Positions 42,621 through 50,987 of a DNA stretch of 64,000 bases are shown here, piece by piece. Below the pieces are notes generated by a model that was not told the DNA's origin, did no database searches, and was given only the letters and a program-made list of their open reading frames with translations. How positions within the stretch are numbered: the stretch's first letter is position 1; each line of letters begins with the position of its first letter. This DNA comes from Pseudomonadota bacterium (lineage in GTDB: Bacteria > Myxococcota_A > Polyangia > Polyangiales > Polyangiaceae): contig JAFAER010000207.1 of the NCBI GenBank assembly GCA_023423895.1, positions 1 to 64,000 of the forward strand, read 5' to 3'. The translations under genes and the position numbers were made by a program.

Positions 42621-43871
42621 ATGTCCCAGCTCAGCCGTGCGCGAGCCGTCGGCATCGATGCGCTCGCCCTTGCGACCCCCCGTTCGTTTCTCGAGCTCGT
42701 CGACCTGGCGGCCGCCCGCGGTGTCCCGAGCGACAAGTACACGAAGGGTCTGGGCGCGGTCCGTATGGCGATCGCCGCGTCGCACGAAGATCCCGTCACC
42801 CTCGCGACCGATGCCGCGGCCCGGCTGTTTCGTGATGGTCGTGCCGACCTCGGACGGATCGGCTACTGCGCCGTGGGTACGGAGACCGGTATCGATCATT
42901 CGAAGCCCATCGCCTCGTACGTGCATGGTCTGCTCGGCCTCCCGCAGAGCTGCCGCGTCTTCGATGCGAAACACGCCTGTTTCGGCGGTACCGCCGCGCT
43001 GATGGGCGCCGTCGAGTGGATCGCAAGCGGAGCCGCGCGTGGTCGGAGCGCGCTCGTGATCTGCACGGACATCGCGCGCTACGCGCTGGGCAGTCCCGGA
43101 GAGCCCACGCAGGGCGCAGGGGCGGTTGCGATGGTGATCGCCGAACAGCCGCGCCTCCTCGAGCTCGAGGTCGGCCACACCGGCACCTTCGCGCGCGACG
43201 TGCATGACTTCTGGCGGCCGCTGCACCGACGCGATGCGCTCGTTGACGGGCACTTCTCCGTGTCCTGCTATCTCGACGCCGTCGCGGGCGCCTACGAGGA
43301 TTGGCGCGTGGAGGACATGCGGCGCGGTGGAGGTGAACCGCTCGTCCGCTCCGTCTATCACGTCCCTTACGTGAAGATGGCGAAGAAGGCCGACCGCCAC
43401 CGCGCGATCGTCTGCGAGCACCTCGACGAGGCGGCGGCGGAAGCACGCTTCGAGCGTGAGGTCGGGCCGTCCCTCGCGTTCGCCGCCGAGGTCGGCAACG
43501 TCTACACGGGCTCACTCTACATGGCGCTCGCTTCGCTCCTGCACGCGGAGGCGGCGGAGCTCGAAGGCAAGCGCATCGGCCTCTTCAGCTACGGCTCCGG
43601 CTGCGGCGCGGAGCTCTTCGCAGGGCGGGTCGCTCGCGGCGCGGGGGCGTTTGCGCGCGCGCTCGCGATCGACGAACCGCTCTGCAATCGCGTGCGGCTC
43701 TCGTTCGAGGAATACGAGGCCATCCGTCGCGCTGACGGAAGCGAGCCGAAGCTCGATCCTCGACGCGAGCTCGAGACGGACCGGACGGTCTTTCTCGGCA
43801 TCGACGACGCCGATCGGCGCGTGTACCGGCGCGCGACGTCGCCATCGCCGGAGCGCGACGCCGCGGAGTGA
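42621..43871 (+). CDS. Hydroxymethylglutaryl-CoA synthase family protein
   Basis: 416 residues of thiolase-fold. The HMG-CoA synthase triad is in place: E88 (GTETGIDHSKP), C120 (DAKHACFGGTAAL) and a His in YHVPYVKMAKKADRH, with GNVYTGSLYMAL near the C-terminus. Members make HMG-CoA in the mevalonate pathway, or install beta-branches on polyketides in myxobacteria. No other mevalonate or polyketide gene is in the window, so the two roles cannot be separated. GAGGA lies four to five bases before ATG 42621. Confidence 0.88.
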   Translation: MSQLSRARAVGIDALALATPRSFLELVDLAAARGVPSDKYTKGLGAVRMAIAASHEDPVTLATDAAARLFRDGRADLGRIGYCAVGTETGIDHSKPIASYVHGLLGLPQSCRVFDAKHACFGGTAALMGAVEWIASGAARGRSALVICTDIARYALGSPGEPTQGAGAVAMVIAEQPRLLELEVGHTGTFARDVHDFWRPLHRRDALVDGHFSVSCYLDAVAGAYEDWRVEDMRRGGGEPLVRSVYHVPYVKMAKKADRHRAIVCEHLDEAAAEARFEREVGPSLAFAAEVGNVYTGSLYMALASLLHAEAAELEGKRIGLFSYGSGCGAELFAGRVARGAGAFARALAIDEPLCNRVRLSFEEYEAIRRADGSEPKLDPRRELETDRTVFLGIDDADRRVYRRATSPSPERDAAE

Positions 43872-43952
43872 CGGCCGCAGAGGCGGTGCCGTGACGCCTG
43901 GTCCACGAATTCGCCACGCGCGGGGCGCGTCGACGTGAGCTAAGTTGGCAGC

Positions 43953-44417
43953 GTGAGCGCGCGCGTCTCGCCGTTGACGGCCGCCTGCATCGGCGTCGGA
44001 GCTGCGCTCGTCGTCGCGGCGCTCTGGTGGCGGCGGCCTCGGACTCCGGTCGTCGAGGCGGCGATCGATGCGACGACGGCAGCGCGTGTCTCCCGACACG
44101 ACGCGTTCGGTATGCCGGGGCCTCCCGCGGCGGTGCGGGACCCCGCGAAGGTGCGAGAGCTCGTCGGCGCGCTCGACGTCGACGCTCATCCGGTCGTCAC
44201 CTGCCCGCCGGACTACGCAACCGCTGAGCTGGGCATCGTGCTGTCCGGGCGGGACGTGTATGCGCGACGCAACGTCTACGTGTGGGGGCTGTTCTCCGAC
44301 GCTGGCTCGCCCAGCGTGGTCGTCGTGAGCTCGAGCGGCTGCCGCGGCGGCCCACCGTCCGACGTCGGCGCGCTGCGCGAGCTCATCGCGACATTCGAGC
44401 GCGAAGAGAAGCGCTAG
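43953..44417 (+). CDS. Small single-pass membrane protein, function unknown
   Basis: 154 residues from GTG 43953. One N-terminal membrane helix (ACIGVGAALVVAALWW) and a periplasmic domain with two Cys (VVTCPPDYATAELGIVL ... SSGCRGGPP), perhaps disulfide-linked. No family is recognised. It sits between the HMG-CoA-synthase-like gene and pntA with a dyad downstream. Confidence 0.55.
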   Translation: MSARVSPLTAACIGVGAALVVAALWWRRPRTPVVEAAIDATTAARVSRHDAFGMPGPPAAVRDPAKVRELVGALDVDAHPVVTCPPDYATAELGIVLSGRDVYARRNVYVWGLFSDAGSPSVVVVSSSGCRGGPPSDVGALRELIATFEREEKR

Positions 44418-44431
44418 CGGAGGGCGCGTGA

Positions 44432-44451
44432 ATCGTTGGACCTCCAACGAT
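44432..44451. promoter_or_regulatory. Perfect dyad upstream of pntA
   Basis: ATCGTTGGA-CC-TCCAACGAT: 9-bp arms with only two central bases, too tight for an RNA hairpin loop and so probably a protein-binding site. It lies 15 bases after the 44417 stop and 113 bases before pntA. Confidence 0.55.
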
Positions 44452-44563
44452 GCTGTCGCGCGTGGTATTGTAGGTTGCACGGACCCGCGCGCGTCGATCT
44501 CGCCACCGGGCACCTCTCACGTGCCATGGTGCGGTGACGTCTGCTCGGCCGACGAGGAGAGCG

Positions 44564-46159
44564 ATGCGACTGGGTGTGCCGAAGGAGATCTACGCGGGTG
44601 AGCGGCGCGTTGCCGCGACGCCCGAGTCGGTGAAGAAGCTGCGTGCGATGGGGCTCGACGTCGCGATCGAGCGCGGCGCGGGGACGGCTTCGGGCTACAC
44701 GGACGAGGCGTACGAGGCTGCGGGGGCCGTCGTCGTCGACGCGAGCGACGTGTGGGCCGCGAGTGACGTCGTGATCAAAGTCCGTCCGCCGTCTCACCCC
44801 GAGATCGCAAAGCTCGCAGAGGCGGCGCTCTTGATCTCGCTTCTCCAGCCCGAGCGCGACGAGGCGATTCCGGTCCTGCTCTCGAAGCGTCGCGCGTCGG
44901 CGATCGCGCTCGAACGGATCCCCCGGGTGACGCGCGCGCAGAAGATGGACGTGTTGTCCTCGATGGCGAACCTCGCCGGGTACCGAGCGGTGCTCGAAGC
45001 GGCGCACCACTACCAGGGCTTCTTCGGTCCTCAGGTGACGGCGGCCGGGACGATGCCGCCCGCCAGAGTGCTCGTGATCGGCGCCGGTGTTGCGGGGCTC
45101 GCGGCGGTCGCGGCGGCGCGGGCGCTCGGCGCCGAGGTCCGCGCCTTCGATACGCGCAAGGCAACCAAGGAGCAGGTCGAGAGCCTCGGAGCGACGTTTC
45201 TCACCGTCGAGGTCGAAGAGGAGGGCGAGGGGGGTGGAGGCTACGCCAAGGAGATGAGCCCTGCCTTCATCGAGGCGGAGATGGCCCTCTTCCGCGCGCA
45301 GGCGGCCGAGGTCGACATCATCGTGACGACCGCGCTCGTACCAGGGAAGAAGGCGCCCGTCCTCGTGAAGGAGGAGGCGGTCGAGAAGATGAAGCGCGGA
45401 TCGGTCATCGTCGATCTCGCGGCCGAACAAGGCGGCAACTGCGAGGTGTGTGTCCCCGGCGAGATCGTCGTACGGCACGGTGTCACGGTCGTCGGCGTCA
45501 CCGATCTCGCGAGCCGCATGGGCGCATCCGCGAGTCGCCTCTTCGCGAACAACGTCGTTCACCTTCTCGCCGAGATCGTCGACGGCGGACGGCTCCACAT
45601 CGATCTCGACGACGAGGTCATTCGTCCGGCTCTCGTGACCCATGCCGGCGAGATCCTCCCGCGTCTCGCTCCCAGGCCCGTCGTGCCGCCGCCGCGGCCG
45701 TCGACGCGCCCGCGCCCCGCGCCGGCACCGGAGGCGAAGCCCGCGCAGAAGCACATCCGCTCTCCCACGCGGCGTGCGTGGGGCACGACCGTCGGCGGCA
45801 TGGTCGTCATCATCGTCCTCTTCTTCGCGGGCCGCTTTGCGCCGGCGGATCTGTTGCAGCACTCGACGGTGTTCATCCTCGCGTGTTTCGTCGGCTGGCA
45901 GGTCATCTGGAGTGTCACCGCCGCGCTGCACACGCCGCTCATGAGCGTCACCAACGCCATCAGCGGGATCATCATCATCGGCGGCATGTTGCAGGTCTCG
46001 TCGACGCTCGACGCAGCGAGCGTGCTCGGCGCTCTCGCCGCGCTGTTCGCGGCAATCAACATCTCCGGCGGCTTCCTCGTGACCGAGCGGATGCTGAAGA
46101 TGTTCAGACGTGAGCCGGGCGCCGGGACCTCGACCGAGAGCAAGGGGCACGGCCGATGA
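44564..46159 (+). CDS. pntA: NAD(P) transhydrogenase subunit alpha
   Basis: 531 residues. The N-terminal 370 residues form the NAD(H)-binding domain I: MRLGVPKEIYAGERRVAATP, QKMDVLSSMANLAGYRAVLEA, the Rossmann loop VLVIGAGVAGLAAVAAARALGA and the mobile-loop region GGYAKEMSPAFIEAE. A Pro-rich linker (PRPVVPPPRPSTRPRPAPAP) leads to three or four membrane helices of domain II. The enzyme couples proton flow to NADPH formation from NADH in the inner membrane. ATG 44564 has GAGGAGA four bases upstream. The stop overlaps pntB as ATGA. Confidence 0.97.
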   Translation: MRLGVPKEIYAGERRVAATPESVKKLRAMGLDVAIERGAGTASGYTDEAYEAAGAVVVDASDVWAASDVVIKVRPPSHPEIAKLAEAALLISLLQPERDEAIPVLLSKRRASAIALERIPRVTRAQKMDVLSSMANLAGYRAVLEAAHHYQGFFGPQVTAAGTMPPARVLVIGAGVAGLAAVAAARALGAEVRAFDTRKATKEQVESLGATFLTVEVEEEGEGGGGYAKEMSPAFIEAEMALFRAQAAEVDIIVTTALVPGKKAPVLVKEEAVEKMKRGSVIVDLAAEQGGNCEVCVPGEIVVRHGVTVVGVTDLASRMGASASRLFANNVVHLLAEIVDGGRLHIDLDDEVIRPALVTHAGEILPRLAPRPVVPPPRPSTRPRPAPAPEAKPAQKHIRSPTRRAWGTTVGGMVVIIVLFFAGRFAPADLLQHSTVFILACFVGWQVIWSVTAALHTPLMSVTNAISGIIIIGGMLQVSSTLDAASVLGALAALFAAINISGGFLVTERMLKMFRREPGAGTSTESKGHGR

Positions 46160-47592
46160 TGATGACCGGCGGAGTCCTCACGGTCGCGTATCTCGTGGCC
46201 GGCGTCCTCTTCATCCGCAGTCTGGGCGGGCTCTCGAAGCAGGAGACTGCGCGGCAGGGAAACCTCTCTGGCATCGTCGGAATGACGATCGCCGTCATGG
46301 TGACGGCAGCCGGCTGGGCGAACCATCCAGGGCGTGACCTCGCGAGCGATCTCGAGGCCATCGGGCTGCTCGGTGCTGCGCTCGTGATCGGCGGCGCGAT
46401 CGGCGCCGTCCTCGCTCGACGCGTCGAGATGACCGGCATGCCCGAGCTCGTGGCGGTGCTCCACAGCTTCGTCGGCCTTGCGGCCGTGTTGGTCGGCTTC
46501 GCCTCGTACCTTTCGCCGGCAACGGCCGCGATGCATGCGGGCGTCGAGCGGACGGTCCACCTCGTCGAGATCGGCGTCGGCGTCGCCGTCGGCTCCTTGA
46601 CGTTCACCGGGTCGATCATCGCGTGGGCGAAGCTGCGCGGGTCGATCTCGGGCAAGCCGCTCCTGTTGCCCGGACGCCACGTGCTGAACGCCGTTCTCGC
46701 GGCTTCGGCGAGCGGGTTGTGCGTTCCGATCGTGCTCGCGAGCGGCACGGCAGGCCTCTCGTACCTGCTCGCGATCGCCGTTCTCGCGGGCATCCTCGGC
46801 ATCCACCTCGTCATGGCGATCGGCGGAGCGGACATGCCGGTCGTCGTCTCGCTGCTGAACAGCTACTCGGGATGGGCGGCCGCAGCGGCGGGGTTCGTGC
46901 TGGCCAACGATCTCTTGATCGTCACCGGAGCGCTCGTCGGATCGAGCGGCGCCATCCTCTCGATCATCATGTGCAGGGCGATGAACCGCTCGATAACGAA
47001 CGTCATCTTCGGCGGCTTCGGGACGGCGGACGCGAAGGCACCCGCCGCTGCCGCGCCCGTCGGTGAGGTCATCGAGATGGCGCAGCCGGACGTCGCGGCG
47101 ATGTTGCGCGAGGCGAAGAGCGTCGTCATCGTGCCGGGCTACGGCATGGCCGTCGCGCGGGCGCAGGGCGCGGTCCACGAGCTCACGCGCGTCCTTCGCG
47201 AGCGCGGGACGACGGTCAGGTTCGCGATTCATCCCGTAGCCGGACGTCTGCCCGGTCACATGAACGTCTTGCTGGCGGAGGCCGGCGTTCCTTACGACAT
47301 CGTCCTCGAGATGGAGGACATCAACCACGACTTCCAGACGACGGACGCGGTGCTCGTGATCGGCGCGAACGACATCGTCAATCCAGGCGCGCTCGACGAT
47401 CCGAACAGCCCCATCTACGGCATGCCCGTGCTCGAGGTCTGGAAGGCGAAGACGGTCGTCGTCCTCAAGCGCGGAATGGCGGCGGGCTACGCCGGCGTCG
47501 AGAACCCGCTCTTCCATCTCGCGAACACGCGCATGCTCTTCGGCGACGCGAAGAAGAGCATGGACGGCCTCGTGACGGCGCTACGCACCTGA
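46156..47592 (+). CDS. pntB: NAD(P) transhydrogenase subunit beta
   Basis: 478 residues. About nine membrane helices (1-260) include the conserved HSFVGLAAVLVGFASYL and LNSYSGWAAAAAGFVL. The C-terminal NADP(H)-binding domain III carries VVIVPGYGMAVARAQGAVHEL, HPVAGRLPGHMNVLLAEAGVPYD, the loop NDIVNPGAL and VVLKRGMAAGYAGVENPLF. It starts inside the pntA stop, indicating coupled translation and equal stoichiometry. Confidence 0.97.
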   Translation: MMMTGGVLTVAYLVAGVLFIRSLGGLSKQETARQGNLSGIVGMTIAVMVTAAGWANHPGRDLASDLEAIGLLGAALVIGGAIGAVLARRVEMTGMPELVAVLHSFVGLAAVLVGFASYLSPATAAMHAGVERTVHLVEIGVGVAVGSLTFTGSIIAWAKLRGSISGKPLLLPGRHVLNAVLAASASGLCVPIVLASGTAGLSYLLAIAVLAGILGIHLVMAIGGADMPVVVSLLNSYSGWAAAAAGFVLANDLLIVTGALVGSSGAILSIIMCRAMNRSITNVIFGGFGTADAKAPAAAAPVGEVIEMAQPDVAAMLREAKSVVIVPGYGMAVARAQGAVHELTRVLRERGTTVRFAIHPVAGRLPGHMNVLLAEAGVPYDIVLEMEDINHDFQTTDAVLVIGANDIVNPGALDDPNSPIYGMPVLEVWKAKTVVVLKRGMAAGYAGVENPLFHLANTRMLFGDAKKSMDGLVTALRT

Positions 47593-47599
47593 CGAAGCA

Positions 47600-47617
47600 G
47601 GCGCGCGTCGTCGCGCC
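47600..47617 (+). terminator. Short hairpin after pntB
   Basis: GGCGCG-CGTCGT-CGCGCC, seven bases after the pntB stop; 6-bp stem, no T-run. A weak terminator candidate. Confidence 0.35.
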
Positions 47618-47633
47618 GTCCTCGACGGCGGCC

Positions 47634-47778
47634 CTAACGCTCGTCGAAGCGCGGGTGCCGCTCCCAGCCAGGCCCATCCCAGCCAGCCCACATCGTCCTC
47701 GATGATCCGGAGATCCTGAGGGCTCGGAGGGGGAGCGCGCGCGATCCACTTCAGCCGTTCCGTGAGGGGTGAAGCTTT
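47634..47778 (-). pseudogene. Possible frameshifted gene remnant
   Basis: On the minus strand one frame reads LTERLKWIARAPPPSPQDL then RIIEDDVGW, after a stop and without a start codon; a second frame then continues WAGWDGPGWERHPRFDER to a TAG at 47634. Each part reads like real protein and together they suggest the last 50 residues of a gene broken by a small indel. No family is recognised. A sequencing error cannot be excluded. Confidence 0.3.
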
Positions 47779-47858
47779 TCATCTCGCGGAAGATGCACGC
47801 GTTTTCGGGTGTCGAACGCGACGCATGAGCTGGTCGCATTCTTGCTCCACCACCAGCC

Positions 47859-48392
47859 ATGAGCACGCGCGACTCGGGCATCATCGATCTGTTCGCGATT
47901 CACAAGGAAGAGCAGGAACGCATCTCTGCTCCCGCCCCGAGCGCGCCTCCGCCCGCCGTCAGCTTCGATACCGGCGCTGGCTCCGACGACGACGACGACG
48001 CGCTCGACGCGCTCGCCGCGAGCCAGCAGAAGGCGAAGAAGCGCGCCAAGATCATCGGCGGCGCGCTCGGCGGCGTCGCCGTGCTCGGGATCCTCATCGC
48101 GGCGATCACGTCGGGCGGCGGGAGCGCCCCCGAAGCTTCCGCGGCGGCCGCGGCAGCGCCTCCACCCCCCGTCGTCGCCGTACCTCCGCCGGTGGTCGAG
48201 CCTCCACCCGTGGCCCCCGCCCCGGAGCCGGAGCCGGCGCCCCCGCCGACCGCCAAGGCCAAGCCGGACTACACGCCGGCGACCGCCGCTGCGGCCCACG
48301 CGGCGTCGAAGGGAAAGAAGAAGGCGCCCGCCCGCAAAGGCGTGAAGACCGGCGGCGTGAAGCTGCAGAAGGTTCAGAGCTCGGGGACCTGA
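47859..48392 (+). CDS. Single-pass membrane protein with Pro/Ala-rich periplasmic arm
   Basis: 177 residues. The cytosolic N-terminus starts MSTRDSGIIDLFAIHKEEQ, a DSGxIDL motif that recurs at the front of several myxobacterial membrane proteins, followed by an Asp-rich patch. One membrane helix (IIGGALGGVAVLGILIAAIT, about 66-83) leads to a Pro/Ala-rich stretch and a basic C-terminus (KGKKKAPARKGVKTGG). The layout is like an energy-transducer or gliding-motor-type arm, but this is inference only. Confidence 0.6.
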   Translation: MSTRDSGIIDLFAIHKEEQERISAPAPSAPPPAVSFDTGAGSDDDDDALDALAASQQKAKKRAKIIGGALGGVAVLGILIAAITSGGGSAPEASAAAAAAPPPPVVAVPPPVVEPPPVAPAPEPEPAPPPTAKAKPDYTPATAAAAHAASKGKKKAPARKGVKTGGVKLQKVQSSGT

Positions 48393-48402
48393 CGGCGCCT
48401 GC

Positions 48403-49350
48403 TCAATCGCGTTCGACGTCCTCGGCGTCGGGCTCGGGATCGTGCAGGTCGTAGAGCGTCTCGTCGACGCAGTACACGCCGTTGTCGATCGCGCGCATCG
48501 CCTTCTCGCGCCCGAGCGCGCGGACCATCTCGTCGAAGAGGACGGCCGGCGCATCCGTGAGCGCGAAGGCCACGCGCGCTTCGTCGTTCGTCGTGCGCTC
48601 GAGCGCAGCTCCAGCGGCATGCAGCTCCGCGGCGCGTCGGAGCGCGGATCGCGTCGTGGGCTCCTCGACGTCGAGGATCTGGCCGCGGCAGTGCTCGATC
48701 TTCGTCTCGTCGGAGAGGTCGTCGCGCTGGTCGCGCTCCGTCGCATGACGATAGCCTTCGTTGGTTTCGCACGCCGAACGGATGGCCGCCCACGTTCGAG
48801 CCTGGGTGCGAGCGTAAGCGTCGGCGAGCGTCTCGAGCTCCTCGGACGAGAGGCCCGCCGCACGCATGCGGTCGTCGAGATCAGGCGAATGGGAGTTCCG
48901 GGCGCCGACCGTGAGCTGCCCAACACGAGACACGGAGGAGGCCCTGCTGTTGTCCGGTCGCGAGCAGGGGATGCGCATCCGCACGGTCCCGTCGCGCGCC
49001 ATTCTCGCCCACTCGGCCGCCGAAGGGACCAGCGCGCCGGCGCCGGAACGGATGGCATCGACGGCTCGCGCGCGCTCCGCGTCGGCGACGGTCGCGCGCT
49101 GCTGCGCAGAGGCGAGCTTCGCGCGGTAGTCGTGCACCTGGCCCACGAGGTTCGCGTTCGCCTCCATCGCAAGCTGGTCGGTGCACGCCGCAGCCGGCTC
49201 AGGAGCGGCTCCCGCGGCGACGAGCGCTGCCTTTCCGATGTCCGCTCGGGCGAGCCCGTGTCCGATCGTGCCCCGGCCGCCTGCCCAGCCCCCGCAGAAG
49301 GTGGCGGCCAGCGCAATGACGGTGAACGCAGAACGACGACGCACGGTCAT
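48403..49350 (-). CDS. Hypothetical exported protein
   Basis: 315 residues with one N-terminal hydrophobic segment (AFTVIALAATFCGGWAGG) that may be a signal peptide or anchor. A helical region (NLVGQVHDYRAKLASAQQRATVADAERARAVDAI) suggests coiled coil, followed by an acidic domain with a few Cys. No family is recognised. ATG 49350 gives the best N-terminus. A large nested hairpin lies upstream. Confidence 0.55.
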   Translation of the reverse strand: MTVRRRSAFTVIALAATFCGGWAGGRGTIGHGLARADIGKAALVAAGAAPEPAAACTDQLAMEANANLVGQVHDYRAKLASAQQRATVADAERARAVDAIRSGAGALVPSAAEWARMARDGTVRMRIPCSRPDNSRASSVSRVGQLTVGARNSHSPDLDDRMRAAGLSSEELETLADAYARTQARTWAAIRSACETNEGYRHATERDQRDDLSDETKIEHCRGQILDVEEPTTRSALRRAAELHAAGAALERTTNDEARVAFALTDAPAVLFDEMVRALGREKAMRAIDNGVYCVDETLYDLHDPEPDAEDVERD

Positions 49351-49421
49351 GTGACAGCGCTCGACACGCCGGCTTTGGGGAAGTTCCCGCGATGGAGCGT
49401 TCCAGCCCTCCCACACCGAGG

Positions 49422-49474
49422 CCACGAGACTGGGCCGACGCCAAGGCTGCATGCGTCGGCGCCGGGTCTCGTGG
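49422..49474 (-). terminator. Large nested stem-loop after the GFA gene
   Basis: Outer stem CCACGAGAC / GTCTCGTGG (9 bp) encloses an inner stem GCCGACGC / GCGTCGGC (8 bp) with an 11-base loop; the internal loop is 3/5 bases. It ends 38 bases after the GFA stop and 72 bases before the next start, so it may terminate one gene or act as a leader for the next. No T-run on either strand. Confidence 0.5.
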
Positions 49475-49512
49475 TCGTCGTGAGAGGTGTGCTTCGCTCC
49501 CGCGAAGCTCGG

Positions 49513-49872
49513 TCACATGTTCTTGCCGTCGAAGTGCCTCGTCTTCAGGTTCGACGTGTCCACACCGTCGAGGCAGCGAACGTTGACCGCGACCATCTGG
49601 GCGCCACCGGGGCCGATGCCTCGCGCGTACGGCTTGATCCCGCACGTCGAGCAGAACAGGTGGTGGATCGCCTTCCTGTTGAACTGGTAGTCCGTCAGGG
49701 CGTCTTCGCCCGACAAGGACTCGAACTTGTCCGGGGTGACGAACGCCAGGATCGTCCCCGACCTGCCGCACATCGAGCAGTTGCATTCGACGACTTCCTC
49801 GAGCGCCGTCGTCGCCTTGTAACGAACCTTGCCGCAGTGGCAGCTGCCTTCGTACGTCTTCGTCTCGCTCAT
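49513..49872 (-). CDS. GFA-family zinc-binding protein
   Basis: 119 residues with the glutathione-dependent formaldehyde-activating enzyme (GFA) zinc pattern: GSCHCGKVRY, CNCSMCGRSG and FCSTCGIKPYARG. All seven zinc cysteines expected are present. Most members are carbon-sulfur-lyase-like proteins whose in vivo substrate is unknown. ATG 49872 is clear. Confidence 0.92.
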   Translation of the reverse strand: MSETKTYEGSCHCGKVRYKATTALEEVVECNCSMCGRSGTILAFVTPDKFESLSGEDALTDYQFNRKAIHHLFCSTCGIKPYARGIGPGGAQMVAVNVRCLDGVDTSNLKTRHFDGKNM

Positions 49873-49956
49873 GGTGCGGAGTCAGCCAAAGCAGCGAAGG
49901 TGCGTCAACGTCGAAGTGTCGGTCGCGCTCGAATGCGAGCAGGAGCGTACCGGCGC

Positions 49957-50754
49957 TCAGAATCCGCGCGGAGCGAGGCCGCGCAGGTACGCCATGATCC
50001 CGCCTTTCTCTTCGTCGGTGAGGGTCCACTTGTGGTTGCCGCCGTTCACCTCGTACTTGTCGCTCGCGTAGACGCCGGTCTGGATCGCAGAGAGGACGTC
50101 GTCGTCGTCGAAGAGGGCGAGCCACGACGGCGAATGGTCCGCGCCGTCGGGCTTCTCGTGGCAGCCAGCGCACGGCTGGCGTGCACCGTCGGCGGCCGTT
50201 CTGTAGCGCGCCTGCCCGACGGCGTAGGCCGCGCTCGTGTACGTCTTCACCGTGAGCTGGGCCTCGGCGGTCTTGCCGGCGCTCTTCACGAGCACCTTGC
50301 TCGATCCCGCCTTCTTCGTCGTCAGCATCGCGAACTGGATGTCCGGCACCTTCGTCGGTTCGGCGTTCTTCGCCGCGACGTAGTCCTCGGGCGGATCGAC
50401 GGGCGTGACGTCGGCGAGGCTCGGATCGGCGACCTCCCATGTCAGCGTGCCGGTCAGGTCCGTGAAGAGCGGCACCTTGAAGACCTCCGCACCGCCGGTG
50501 AAGCCCGTGTTGATCAGGTCCGGCATCAGGAAGTCCTTCATCTCGAGATCGTCGGTCGGCTCCGTCGCGGGCCCGTCGTCGCCGGTCGATGAAGCGCCGT
50601 CGTCGTCTCCGTCGTCTTCAGTTTCGTCCGCGGTCTTCTTGTTCTTGCCCGAGCTCGACGAGCCCGGCGACGAGCCGGTCGGAGGCGGCGCTGCACATGC
50701 CGCGGCGACGCAGACGGAGAGGGCGAGGATGCAGGACGTGATGCGGACGTTCAT
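49957..50754 (-). CDS. Mono-heme c-type cytochrome lipoprotein
   Basis: 265 residues with a lipoprotein signal (VCVAAAC) and an acidic, Ser/Gly/Asp-rich linker. One heme motif CAGCHEKPDG lies near residue 194 and a distal Met candidate follows in the helical tail (TDEEKGGIMAYLRGLAPRGF). The preceding domain is beta-rich (AEVFKVPLFTDLTGTLTWEV). It may pass electrons at the outer membrane or periplasm. AAGGAG lies five bases before ATG 50754. Confidence 0.75.
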   Translation of the reverse strand: MNVRITSCILALSVCVAAACAAPPPTGSSPGSSSSGKNKKTADETEDDGDDDGASSTGDDGPATEPTDDLEMKDFLMPDLINTGFTGGAEVFKVPLFTDLTGTLTWEVADPSLADVTPVDPPEDYVAAKNAEPTKVPDIQFAMLTTKKAGSSKVLVKSAGKTAEAQLTVKTYTSAAYAVGQARYRTAADGARQPCAGCHEKPDGADHSPSWLALFDDDDVLSAIQTGVYASDKYEVNGGNHKWTLTDEEKGGIMAYLRGLAPRGF

Positions 50755-50987
50755 GGGCGTCTCCTTGATGGCCGACCGAGCCGACGACCGCAGGAGTGCA
50801 ACGCAAAGGCCAGCGGCGTGAGCCCGCGCCGACCTGGAAATCACGAAGCATCGAGGTGCGCCCGTCGAAGGATGACGGGTGATCTCGACGCGGCGACGAA
50901 CCAATCGGCGTTGCGCGATCCCATGATCGCGAACCTCATGTGCGAGCCCGGGCTACACGTCCGTTCGGGCCTCGTGCCGAGCGGCGA

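Noticed and set aside
45559..47517. A 652-residue minus-strand frame opposite pntAB
   Set aside because: Antisense of pntA and pntB, which have clear motifs and an ATGA overlap.
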